From assembly GCA_027486155.1 (NCBI GenBank), contig JAIXPR010000397.1, positions 1-10,628 of the forward strand: a stretch of DNA of 10,628 bases. The letters are read 5' to 3'. Source of the stretch: Pseudomonadota bacterium. Lineage in GTDB: Bacteria > Bdellovibrionota_C > UBA2361 > OMII01. The translations under genes were made by a program, and so were the position numbers. The stretch's first letter is position 1; every line of letters begins with the position of its first letter. Shown here piece after piece: positions 1 to 6,174 of the stretch. Below the pieces are notes generated by a model, which was not told where the DNA came from, ran no database searches, and saw only the letters and a program-made list of their open reading frames with translations.

Positions 1-138
1 ACGACCCCGCGCTTCGGTGGCTAGTACCACGAGAGTGCAGTCGTAGCCGGGGGATCGCTCGGTATGTTCGCGGGCTCCCTCGACCCTATCAAGAAGGGTG
101 AAGGTGGCGAGAAAGGAGTGTCTCACGTCGCCCGCCAT
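1..138 (-). CDS. Possible partial CDS running off the left edge (N-terminal part only)
   Basis: On the minus strand an ATG at 138 opens a frame of 46 codons that is still open at the window edge. The frame also stays open upstream of the ATG to a TAA at 225-223. The translation (starts MAGDVRHSFLATFTLLDRVE, ends VVLATEARGR) has a protein-like composition, with first codon positions rich in G and third positions rich in G/C. No Shine-Dalgarno sequence precedes the ATG, and the upstream open stretch runs through a perfect inverted repeat (145-192). I do not recognise a family. The overlapping plus-strand frame open from base 3 to a TGA near 110 is arginine-rich and looks like the shadow. The sequence to the left of the window would decide this. 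Confidence 0.25.
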   Translation of the reverse strand, partial: MAGDVRHSFLATFTLLDRVEGAREHTERSPGYDCTLVVLATEARGR

Positions 139-144
139 CAAGGT

Positions 145-192
145 GCCGCGCGTGGCGAGTGGAAGGTTTCCGTTTGACTCGCCACGCGCGGC
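145..192. repeat. Perfect 16-bp inverted repeat (long hairpin/cruciform)
   Basis: The left arm GCCGCGCGTGGCGAGT (145-160) is exactly complementary to the right arm ACTCGCCACGCGCGGC (177-192). The 16-base loop (161-176) itself contains GGAA-GGT-TTCC. The stem is very G+C rich. No T-run follows on either strand, so this is not a canonical intrinsic terminator. It lies about 95 bases downstream of the minus-strand glycosyltransferase stop and just before the possible minus-strand start at 138. It could act as a factor-assisted transcription block, an mRNA 3' stabiliser or a mobile palindrome. It lacks the GGAG foot and short loop of the hairpins at 3342-3756. Confidence 0.85.
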
Positions 193-286
193 GGCTTCGA
201 GCGGGGCGGTATCGAAAGCCGATTATATGTCAGAGCTTATAGAGGGAACCTGTTGTTCGGCTTCCGCTCAGTAACCTACAGTGGGT

Positions 287-1768
287 TCAATCCGCTCGGG
301 GAGATCGTTGGTCAGCTCCAGATGAGCTTTGAATTCGACGAACGGAGATGGGGCCGCGGGAGAAAATCACTTTTTGCGTTGTAGCCGCAAAGGAAGAAGT
401 AATAACACCTTCACGTACTGCTAGAGCCTCAGCACTCATAGCAGCTGGGGTGTACATAATGAGATACCCGGCGCTTTTGCTCATCAGAGCATTTACGGCC
501 TCCTGAGACATGGTATCAAGCGCCAAGATCGTTCGGCTCTCGTCGGCCACGAAGTATCTCACCGCGTCGACAGACCATGAGGGTGATACAAAGATAGGGT
601 CCGGCGACTCGGCTACAATTCTTGAGATCTCGCTCCATGGCTCACGAGGATGAAAAGCCTCTCTTTGATAGAACCTGACCCCACTGCTCACACAGAACAC
701 CATGAGGATACCGACAACGATCCGTCGCGCCCGCGATGACTCGATGGAATCAATAAAACAGGCCAAGCATGCGCATAATGGCACAATAGAGGGGAGAGCC
801 GTTCGGGATACAAAGATAGGTGTCACCACGAGCGAATACGCAAGCACGGGAGCGAGATAGCCGAGAGTGGCAACGAGAGTGGGAGCAGCCGCGCGAGGAC
901 TTCCCTCAGTAAGATGATGAACAAAAAGGACAAAGAGCGCGAATGTTACTAGAGCGATGATAAGCGCGAGAGCAGGTGAGGCAAGTCGCAACGCCGCGAT
1001 TGGCCATACAATCGATGGAATACCTAAAAGCTCAAATACAACCGAGGTCACAAGAGCCACCGAGGGTTGAGGCATGAACCACTCCCCCTCCCTCTTCGAG
1101 ACCTCTGTCAGAAAACAGAAAATAAAAAACGCCCAGACCACCAAGGGAGGCAACAGAGAGAGCCCAATTCGACCTGAAAGGATAGACCGCACTCCAGTTC
1201 TGGCGACCATGTAAAGGACACAAGATACGGTAGCCAAGATACCTAGAACGTGAGTCGATGCACAGACCGTGAGGGATAAAGAGAGACAAACCCACATGCT
1301 TGCCCTCTTGGGATTCCTCAAGAGCTTCTCGGCGCATAGAAGAGACACTGAGAACGCGAACATGAGAAGTGGATAATCTCGTATCTCCTGAGAAAACGAG
1401 AGCGCCGCAGGTAAAAAACCGAAGATAAGGGCGCCCAAAAGGCCCGCCGAGGAGGAAAAGCAACTCAGCCAACCATACATGGCCACCATAGTACCAACGC
1501 TACAAATCATTGATAATACGCGGAGCCATTCAATCTCTGTGCTTACCATCATCCATCCCCTCAGAGCGACGAAGTAGAGTGGAGGATGATCGTAGTGCCT
1601 TAGGGACTCAAGAAATGGCGAGCCGGAGGCTACGGAAATTGAGCTGACTTCATCGATCCACGGCGTGCGCGAGAGACCTATGCACCTCAGTAGAATCGCC
1701 ACCATAATGAGAGCGATCACAACTCTTCTCTCATTCAGAAACGACATTGGTAGGTAGACGCACTTCAT
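287..1768 (-). CDS. GT39/PMT-like polytopic membrane glycosyltransferase
   Basis: This 493-residue protein fits the GT-C fold lipid-sugar glycosyltransferases (family 39, ArnT/PMT-like). Members transfer a sugar from a polyprenyl-phosphate donor to an acceptor on the outer face of the cytoplasmic membrane. After the first membrane segment (about 16-31) comes an extracytoplasmic loop with WIDE (D39, E40), the usual position of the catalytic acidic pair, then HPPLYF (61-66). SQEIRDYPLL (126-135) is the second typical family loop. About ten further hydrophobic segments fill residues 82-365, followed by a soluble C-terminal part of about 125 residues. Length is normal for the family. The ATG at 1768 is preceded by GAGGG. 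A second ATG eight codons on lacks a ribosome site. The gene stands alone, divergent from the carboxypeptidase gene. Donor and acceptor cannot be told from sequence. Confidence 0.85.
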   Translation of the reverse strand: MKCVYLPMSFLNERRVVIALIMVAILLRCIGLSRTPWIDEVSSISVASGSPFLESLRHYDHPPLYFVALRGWMMVSTEIEWLRVLSMICSVGTMVAMYGWLSCFSSSAGLLGALIFGFLPAALSFSQEIRDYPLLMFAFSVSLLCAEKLLRNPKRASMWVCLSLSLTVCASTHVLGILATVSCVLYMVARTGVRSILSGRIGLSLLPPLVVWAFFIFCFLTEVSKREGEWFMPQPSVALVTSVVFELLGIPSIVWPIAALRLASPALALIIALVTFALFVLFVHHLTEGSPRAAAPTLVATLGYLAPVLAYSLVVTPIFVSRTALPSIVPLCACLACFIDSIESSRARRIVVGILMVFCVSSGVRFYQREAFHPREPWSEISRIVAESPDPIFVSPSWSVDAVRYFVADESRTILALDTMSQEAVNALMSKSAGYLIMYTPAAMSAEALAVREGVITSSFAATTQKVIFSRGPISVRRIQSSSGADQRSPRAD

Positions 1769-2182
1769 GCGCCCTCGCCGATAAAGATTAAACCTAGGAC
1801 ATTCCCGACCGTTGGTTCAACGAGTTGAAATTCTTTCATCTACCACGCCCCCACGATATCCTATTCGAGAAGGCACGGAAGGCACCGAGTACCCTTTCTG
1901 CTATGTGACCGTTACGCATTTCCATATCGCTTCTGAATGTTAGCGACGCCCGATGACGGCTGTAAGCCCCTTAATGCGTCATACGAAGCTACCCAATTTG
2001 GAACTATTCGTCCCTTCTCGACCCTCTCTTAAGGAAGAGACGCTATTTTGCGACTTTTCTAAAACTGAGCCGGTCACATAAGGGATCGCTACCCTCCCAC
2101 CCTCATCCAGTCTGATTACTGCCTATTACCGCGATTCCCCCATCGTTCTGAATCCTTGCGACGTAATCCGGTATTTTCTCGC
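1769..2182. other. Divergent intergenic region
   Basis: About 460 bases separate the divergent glycosyltransferase and carboxypeptidase starts. I find no convincing gene. The longest small frame with an ATG (near 1938, about 31 codons) has no ribosome site. The region should hold promoters for both neighbours. I can name one for the carboxypeptidase (2183-2210) but none for the glycosyltransferase, although a short dyad at 1816-1829 lies in its upstream region. Confidence 0.6.
1816..1829. promoter_or_regulatory. Short dyad upstream of the glycosyltransferase gene
   Basis: TTCAAC-GA-GTTGAA is a perfect 6-bp inverted repeat with a 2-base centre, 48-61 bases upstream of the glycosyltransferase ATG. 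The size and position suit a dimeric repressor site. A match this short could arise by chance, and no regulator is linked to it. Confidence 0.25.
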
Positions 2183-2210
2183 TCAACACGAACGATTTGA
2201 GTGCTATCAT
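2183..2210 (+). promoter_or_regulatory. Extended -10 promoter for the carboxypeptidase gene
   Basis: TCAACA (2183-2188, four of six matches to TTGACA) is followed after 16 bases by TATCAT (2205-2210, five of six to TATAAT). The -10 is preceded by TG at 2202-2203, giving TGCTATCAT, an extended -10. Transcription would start near 2217, leaving a leader of about 15 bases that just accommodates the GGAG ribosome site at 2223-2226. The fit to the gene start supports the call. Confidence 0.5.
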
Positions 2211-2231
2211 CAACTCTCTCATGGAGCGCCT

Positions 2232-3269
2232 ATGCAATTCGCCTCACTACCTAAACTTCAACCCGGAGACTCGGTCGGTATCGTGTCTCCATCCTTTGTG
2301 GCACCAGCGGTATTCCCGATGGAGTACGAGCTGGGGCTCTCTCGATTACGGGAGCAGTTCGGTCTCAATCCCGTTGAGCTTCCGCATGCCAAGGATCCGA
2401 ATGCGACCCATCAACAGAAGATGGATGACCTCATTCAAGCGTTCTCTGACCCAACGATCAAAGCGGTTATCACCACGATTGGCGGAGATCACCAGATTGA
2501 GTACGCGCATAAGCTCCCTCCAGAGCCGTTTCGCGCGACCCCCAAACCGTTTTTTGGGTATAGCGATAACACCCATTTCAGCAACTTTCTCTTTCTTAAC
2601 GGGATACCGTCCTTCTATGGCGGATGTATCTACACCGAGTACGCCATGCAGGGCGCTATGCACCCGATGACCGAGCGCTACGCCCGTACGGCTCTCTTTG
2701 AGCGAGGAAAGCAGGCGCTTGAGGCGAGCAGTGACTTCAACGATGAGGACCTTTCATGGGGAGTGAAAGAGAACCTCGACCGCCCCCGTCGGTATCAACC
2801 CAATGAGGGATGGCACTGGGACGGAGAACGGGATGCTCGCGGGTTTCTGTGGGGCGGTTGCCTTGAATCGATCGATGAAATGCTGCGACATGGACGCACG
2901 ATGCCGAGCCTCTCGGATTTTGAGAGCATCGTCCTCTTCTTTGAGACGTGCGAGGAGATCTCACCGGCGTATTATGTTCGACGGGTACTGCGAGCACTCG
3001 GGGAACGAGGAATCCTCTCCCGTGTTCAGGGTGTGCTCGTTGGACGGCCGAAGGCGTGGTTCTTTGATAAGACTTATTCCGATGAGGTGAAGGTCGCCTA
3101 CAAGGAGGCGCAACGGGACGCGGTGTTGCAGACCGTGCGAAGATACAATCCTACAGCGCCGATCGTTCAGAACGTGGACTTCGGGCACACGTCGCCGTCG
3201 CTCTGTCTTCCGTATGGTGGGGAGATCGAGATTGACTCGCAAGCGCGGGGCATGATGGCTTGGTATTAA
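2232..3269 (+). CDS. LD-carboxypeptidase, peptidase S66 family (MccF-like clade)
   Basis: This 345-residue serine carboxypeptidase belongs to family S66. Members cleave the L,D bond of murein tetrapeptides (LdcA) or, in the MccF clade, detoxify peptide- or aminoacyl-nucleotide antibiotics. The N-terminus LQPGDSVGIVSPS (9-21) is the family opening. The nucleophile elbow is GYSD with Ser111. The second catalytic residue is Glu238 in LFFETCEE and the third is His319 in FGHTSP. ITTIGGD (80-86) and WGGCLESI (207-214) match the conserved glycine loops. The LFFETCEE wording and the length resemble MccF more than classical LdcA. No signal peptide is seen, so it should act in the cytoplasm. The ATG at 2232 has GGAG five bases upstream. 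It is monocistronic and followed by the REP-like cluster. Substrate is inferred only from family: murein peptide recycling or antibiotic resistance. Confidence 0.92.
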   Translation: MQFASLPKLQPGDSVGIVSPSFVAPAVFPMEYELGLSRLREQFGLNPVELPHAKDPNATHQQKMDDLIQAFSDPTIKAVITTIGGDHQIEYAHKLPPEPFRATPKPFFGYSDNTHFSNFLFLNGIPSFYGGCIYTEYAMQGAMHPMTERYARTALFERGKQALEASSDFNDEDLSWGVKENLDRPRRYQPNEGWHWDGERDARGFLWGGCLESIDEMLRHGRTMPSLSDFESIVLFFETCEEISPAYYVRRVLRALGERGILSRVQGVLVGRPKAWFFDKTYSDEVKVAYKEAQRDAVLQTVRRYNPTAPIVQNVDFGHTSPSLCLPYGGEIEIDSQARGMMAWY

Positions 3270-3341
3270 GGCGTGGCTCATTGGGGCGGTAAACGCCGGA
3301 ATATAGTAGACCCGAAGGTCTCTAGCCGTGCGTAACATTAA

Positions 3342-3366
3342 GGCGCGCAGGAATGCGCGCCCTCCC
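3342..3366 (-). repeat. REP-like hairpin copy 1
   Basis: Read on plus: stem GGCGCGCA (3342-3349), loop GGAA (3350-3353), stem TGCGCGCC (3354-3361), then CTCCC. On the minus strand this is a GGGAG foot followed by the hairpin. Compared with copy 4, two base pairs of the stem are changed on both sides. Confidence 0.75.
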
Positions 3367-3385
3367 AGGTGCCGATTCGCACAGC

Positions 3386-3410
3386 GGGAGGGCGGTCATT
3401 CATGACCGCC
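3386..3410 (+). repeat. REP-like hairpin copy 2
   Basis: GGGAG (3386-3390), stem GGCGGTCA (3391-3398), loop TTCA (3399-3402), stem TGACCGCC (3403-3410). It is oriented opposite to copy 1, and the two GGGAG feet point towards each other across a 19-base gap. The stem is identical to copy 4. Confidence 0.8.
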
Positions 3411-3551
3411 GTGATGCGGAGCGTGGATAATCACCTTGCGCACATGTCACCACCCCGATAGGGCCCGTATCGTTCTGCCCTGTAGCTTTAGCGAAGGGGT
3501 ACTGACGGGCCGGATATGCGCAGCATTACCAGATTGAATCGCGATGGATGT

Positions 3552-3569
3552 TGCGGACCGGTACGACGG
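3552..3569 (+). repeat. 18-base direct repeat, first copy (degenerate hairpin)
   Basis: TGCGGACCGGTACGACGG occurs here and again at 3730-3747 with a single T-to-A difference. The second copy forms the degenerate hairpin 3733-3756. Here the matching stem is reduced to five pairs and no CTCC foot follows directly, so it may be a decayed copy. Confidence 0.6.
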
Positions 3570-3579
3570 TTGCGATTCC

Positions 3580-3603
3580 GGCCCGTCGGGAGACGGGCCC
3601 TCC
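3580..3603 (-). repeat. REP-like hairpin copy 3
   Basis: Read on plus: stem GGCCCGTC (3580-3587), loop GGGA (3588-3591), stem GACGGGCC (3592-3599), then CTCC (3600-3603) and GG. On the minus strand this is CCGGAG plus hairpin. The stem sequence differs at several positions from copies 2 and 4, yet all eight pairs are kept. Confidence 0.75.
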
Positions 3604-3620
3604 GGAACAATGCACAACGT

Positions 3621-3645
3621 GGCGGTCAGGCATGACCGCCCTCCC
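3621..3645 (-). repeat. REP-like hairpin copy 4
   Basis: Read on plus: stem GGCGGTCA (3621-3628), loop GGCA (3629-3632), stem TGACCGCC (3633-3640), then CTCCCGG. It has the same stem as copy 2 in the reverse orientation. Confidence 0.8.
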
Positions 3646-3732
3646 GGAGCACGGCCTACATATTGTAGCGTGACTGCAGTCGTCCCGCGCATCGAGAATC
3701 TCCAAGGCCATGGTCACCATCCCGGAGGGTGC

Positions 3733-3756
3733 GGACCGGAACGACGGCCCCTCCGG
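3733..3756 (-). repeat. REP-like hairpin copy 5 (degenerate)
   Basis: Read on plus: GGACCG (3733-3738), GAACGA (3739-3744), CGGCCC (3745-3750), then CTCCGG. The stem has six pairs including one G-T pair. An outer inverted repeat, CCGGAGGG (3722-3729) with CCCTCCGG (3749-3756), encloses it. Confidence 0.5.
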
Positions 3757-3785
3757 AGAAAGGCGTAACTCAACGGTAGGGGGCC

Positions 3786-4034
3786 CTATCTCTTCTTCGC
3801 CTCAACGTACGACCTCAAGACGGCGTTCATCAGCGATTGATACCCTTTTCCAGTGGACCGGAACCACTCTAGAACATCCTGATCAACGCGCAACGATACC
3901 GCTTGCTTCGGCAGCGGAAGGTTCACGCGAGCGTTTCGCCAAAATGATGGACCGAGCTCAGCGATGTCGGAATAATCGATCGACATATCTTTTGAGGATG
4001 CCCGCTTTTTAGAGGAACGGTTTGACTTTGACAT
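3786..4034 (-). CDS. brnA: BrnA-type antitoxin
   Basis: This 82-residue protein is the antitoxin of a type II BrnT/BrnA module. It binds and neutralises the BrnT ribonuclease toxin and normally represses its own operon as a DNA-binding dimer. The N-terminal part (1-40) is basic and flexible-looking. The C-terminal part AVSLRVDQDVLEWFRS (45-60) followed by GKGYQSLMNAVLRSYV (62-77) is the characteristic BrnA ribbon-helix-helix-like segment. The frame is open further upstream, but the ATG at 4034 gives the expected family length and lies inside the end of brnT, overlapping it by 26 bases. A GGAG lies about 13 bases upstream. Translational coupling to brnT is likely. The toxin-first order is normal for this family. 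Confidence 0.9.
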   Translation of the reverse strand: MSKSNRSSKKRASSKDMSIDYSDIAELGPSFWRNARVNLPLPKQAVSLRVDQDVLEWFRSTGKGYQSLMNAVLRSYVEAKKR

Positions 4035-4305
4035 AAAATGTTTCACGCTCCCGTTTGTTTGCCCGCCGAGCAGAGATGAGTCGGATGCGGCCCCCTCGTT
4101 GGGTATGAGCAATAACAAGTACCGACCCACGAAGGGTCCGTCCGATCGTAATCCATCGTTCCTCGCCGTATACAAGTCGAGTATCGATCGCGCTCATCGA
4201 AGGCCCAGAGAATACCTCCGAAGCCTCGGTAAACCCCACCCCATGCTTCTCTCTGTTCACCTCATCTTTGGCGGGATCCCACTCAAACCCGTCCCTATCT
4301 ATCAT
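4009..4305 (-). CDS. brnT: BrnT-type ribonuclease toxin
   Basis: This 98-residue toxin has a RelE-like fold. Family members cleave RNA and halt growth until bound by BrnA. The signature FEWDPAKDEVNREKHGVGF (7-25) is the BrnT opening, followed by the GRT turn (55-57) and the closing strand and helix IRLISARRANKRE (74-86) with Y91. No key segment is missing, so it looks intact. The ATG at 4305 matches the usual family start. A GTG at 4362 would add 19 residues with no family counterpart. No good ribosome site precedes the ATG, and a perfect 12-base palindrome lies 6-17 bases upstream. That suggests a very short leader and tight repression. It overlaps brnA by 26 bases, and the pair forms the only clear operon in the window. 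Confidence 0.92.
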   Translation of the reverse strand: MIDRDGFEWDPAKDEVNREKHGVGFTEASEVFSGPSMSAIDTRLVYGEERWITIGRTLRGSVLVIAHTQRGGRIRLISARRANKRERETFYVKVKPFL

Positions 4306-4310
4306 ACACT

Positions 4311-4322
4311 TTGTATATACAA
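4311..4322 (-). promoter_or_regulatory. Palindromic operator candidate for brnT-brnA
   Basis: TTGTATATACAA is a perfect 12-base palindrome immediately upstream of the brnT ATG. BrnA antitoxins are known autorepressors, so this is the natural candidate operator. The palindrome also contains TATA-like hexamers that could serve as the -10. An alternative pairing, TTGATC (4329-4324) with TATGAT (4306-4301) at 17-base spacing, would flank the palindrome but put the -10 over the ATG. Confidence 0.45.
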
Positions 4323-4501
4323 CGATCAATCCGTTTCGTCCGCTCGGTGATTTCGAGGGCACACCTATGTATCGAGCAAAAACGGTACAAGGTGCTTCCA
4401 GGCTGACGTGGGATGCCCCCTTACCGTCTGCGCCCTCTTGGAGAGCAGGATGGCGTTATGAATCCGAGCTGGGAGTTGCCGGACTTAGGGCCGCACGAGA
4501 G

Positions 4502-4536
4502 AAAAAGGGGGCCAGATATCAAAGATACCCGCCCCC
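4502..4536 (-). terminator. Intrinsic terminator of the MFS gene
   Basis: On the minus strand, GGGGGC (4536-4531) pairs with GCCCCC (4512-4507). Inside it GGTATC pairs with GATATC (six pairs, one G-T) around a three-base loop. A run of five T (4506-4502) and then CTCTC follow directly. It begins 20 bases past the MFS stop codon. It also separates the MFS transcript from brnT-brnA on the same strand. Confidence 0.92.
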
Positions 4537-4555
4537 CGTGGTCGTTCGATGTTCC

Positions 4556-5749
4556 CTAACCTTTCACGCGAACTGACCTTGGGCTTGTGACCCAAAGTAT
4601 GGAAGCACCCAGGATGAGCACAACCAAGTTCACGCTAAACATCGCCGTCCGTCCGAGTTCATCGATTCCGAGCCACCACGGCACCATGGCGGTGACGTAA
4701 AGAACAACTCGGAGAGCGTTACGGATGGACAACGCCGTTACCCGTACCGCGTCAGGGATCGCTTTGTTAATGGTGTCACTAAAAAGCGCTCCCGATACCG
4801 ATCGAACCATCTGCTGCGGAAGCATCAGAAGCCACGCAAGGCCTCCGACAACGTAGACCAGTCCAAGGGTCGAACCGGCCAACCCGCAGATCAGCGTAAA
4901 AAAGATCACTACTGACCTGCGCGTATCCGTTATCCCTCTGAGGGTGAGCGCCGAGACTCCGGCCACCAGATTGAACAACGCGAATACGTATCCCGTCTGA
5001 GCGAGTTGAATGCCGCATTCAGCCAAGTACTCCGGATACATCCAGAGAAACGTTTGGTTGATACCGGCGACAAATCCCGGAGCTATCGCCATCCAGCGGA
5101 TGTGCGAGGAACTCAAGACGATCGCTGAAACGGCTTCCCGCAACGTTCCACCTGATTCCTCCGCCTGAGTCGTAAGACCCTTTGGCGGCTCCACCAAGCC
5201 GAAACAGAGCACGAATCCCAAAACCTCAAGCACCGTACAGAACACGAATGGTGCCGTGAGACTGATCTCACTTAAGTGAGCACCTATCAGCGCGAAGATC
5301 GCCATCGAGACGAACGACGCGCCAACACTTGCCGTCCACCACCGCTGATGCGCGGTGTCTTGCCCAATCGCCACATTACTCCGAAACATCAGAGCTTCAT
5401 CCGTTCCAGAGATAAGCGCGATACCGAGCGCCGCGACGAGTTCACCAAGCAGAAAGCCTCCGAATCCAGTTGCTACTGAATAGGTGAACGAGCCGAGGGT
5501 CAGGGCGACGAAGCCTAACTTTATCGTCCTAACCTTTCCGAAACGATCCGCGAATCGTCCGGTCGCGACCTCAAGCACAAGGAGTGCTATGGCGAAGAGG
5601 ATCTCTAAGAGATAGAAGTCCCCCCTGCTCAAGCCCCTATCGTGCCAGAGCGCTGTGATTCCTGGAGTGCCCGCGGCGAACCCGGCGGCTAAGCACCGAG
5701 CCGCGACGAGCAGACTCCGATTCATTGCTAAACGTGTACTCGTATTCAT
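4556..5749 (-). CDS. MFS transporter, drug-efflux-like
   Basis: This 397-residue protein of the major facilitator superfamily has about twelve hydrophobic segments and acts as a proton-linked carrier in the cytoplasmic membrane. The loop between segments 2 and 3 carries GRFADRFGKVR (64-74), a clear motif A. GTDEALMFRS (115-124), and the later stretch ending IPDAVRVTALSIRNALRVVLY (331-351), are typical of a bacterial MFS clade usually annotated as putative efflux. The central cytoplasmic loop is at about 187-215. Length is normal. The ATG at 5749 has AAAGGA eight bases upstream. It is a single gene with its own terminator. The substrate cannot be read from sequence. Confidence 0.9.
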   Translation of the reverse strand: MNTSTRLAMNRSLLVAARCLAAGFAAGTPGITALWHDRGLSRGDFYLLEILFAIALLVLEVATGRFADRFGKVRTIKLGFVALTLGSFTYSVATGFGGFLLGELVAALGIALISGTDEALMFRSNVAIGQDTAHQRWWTASVGASFVSMAIFALIGAHLSEISLTAPFVFCTVLEVLGFVLCFGLVEPPKGLTTQAEESGGTLREAVSAIVLSSSHIRWMAIAPGFVAGINQTFLWMYPEYLAECGIQLAQTGYVFALFNLVAGVSALTLRGITDTRRSVVIFFTLICGLAGSTLGLVYVVGGLAWLLMLPQQMVRSVSGALFSDTINKAIPDAVRVTALSIRNALRVVLYVTAMVPWWLGIDELGRTAMFSVNLVVLILGASILWVTSPRSVRVKG

Positions 5750-5797
5750 GACTATTTTCCTTTCTAGTGTTTGAATTTTTTAACCTGCGGAACATCG

Positions 5798-5817
5798 CCC
5801 GCCGACGACGCGGCGGG
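5798..5817 (-). promoter_or_regulatory. G+C-rich hairpin upstream of the MFS gene
   Basis: CCCGCCG (5798-5804) and CGGCGGG (5811-5817) form a perfect 7-bp stem around a 6-base loop. It lies 49-68 bases before the MFS start codon on the minus strand. An A/T-rich stretch follows it but no clean T-run. It could be a leader hairpin controlling MFS expression or an upstream transcription block. Confidence 0.4.
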
Positions 5818-6152
5818 GTCCTTGCGCTATCGAGGGGGCGGATACGAGTTCGCGAGAGCCCGTGAACGACCACTACCAGAGATATAAGGGGGAATTATTG
5901 GGGACCCGAGGAGCTACACCCTCGGCGAGCGAGTTACCGACTACGAATACTTCTACCCTTATGAACGTGTGTGGTGTGAGGGGTGCGATAGAGGGATGCA
6001 CCCGCCGGCATCGCGACGGGGAAGATCCCAATACCGGACGTTTTCGCGACCCGACCGCGTGCGTCGATAATGCGCTCACGAAGGAGGCGCCCGAATCCGA
6101 CGATGTGGTGGTCACGAAATAGACAGTTCATAAAAGCTCTCGAATAACTCGC

Positions 6153-6174
6153 TTGAGATTCGCGTAAATCTCAA
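6153..6174. repeat. Perfect 8-bp dyad upstream of the sigma factor gene
   Basis: TTGAGATT (6153-6160) and AATCTCAA (6167-6174) are exact inverted repeats with a 6-base spacer. The 22-base span suits a dimeric regulator, and it lies about 340 bases before the sigma factor ATG. It is not a CIRCE element and matches no operator I know. Confidence 0.5.

Larger units (their letters stand above)
3342..3756. repeat. Cluster of REP-like hairpins between convergent genes
   Basis: This gene-free stretch between the carboxypeptidase stop (3269) and the brnA stop (3786) holds at least five copies of one design. Each has a GGAG or GGGAG foot directly joined to a stem, usually 8 bp with a 4-base loop. Four strong copies (3342-3366, 3386-3410, 3580-3603, 3621-3645) and one degenerate copy (3733-3756) are listed separately. 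The first two face each other in inverted orientation 19 bases apart, like a bacterial interspersed mosaic element. The stems differ by paired, compensating changes, so the fold is conserved rather than the sequence. REP elements with a 5' GTAG/GGAG tetranucleotide are substrates of RAYT (Y1, TnpA_REP) transposases. No such gene lies in this window. Confidence 0.75.

Noticed and set aside
276..300. GTGGGTTCAATCCGCTC resembles a tRNA T-arm
   Set aside because: The bases flanking TTCAATC do not pair, there is no CCA-side acceptor stem or anticodon arm nearby, and the stretch overlaps the end of the glycosyltransferase gene.
3308..3321. AGACC-CGAA-GGTCT hairpin past the carboxypeptidase stop
   Set aside because: The stem is only five pairs and no T-run follows. 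It is too weak to call a terminator.
3342..3756. CRISPR array
   Set aside because: The repeats are inverted hairpins in mixed orientation with uneven spacing and differing stems. There are no regular spacers and no cas genes.
3544..4012. Plus-strand frames across the repeat cluster and brnA
   Set aside because: They are arginine- and proline-rich translations of G+C-rich repeats and of the antisense of brnA, with no ribosome sites.
4301..4329. Promoter TTGATC-17-TATGAT on the minus strand for brnT
   Set aside because: The hexamers and spacing are good, but the -10 covers the toxin ATG, so its transcript would lack the start codon. It is kept only as an alternative under the operator entry.
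5862..6122. Overlapping open frames of 80-86 codons on both strands in the MFS-sigma gap
   Set aside because: The plus frame starts at GTG without a ribosome site, neither translation shows a family or domain, and the frames mirror each other as expected for a chance opening.
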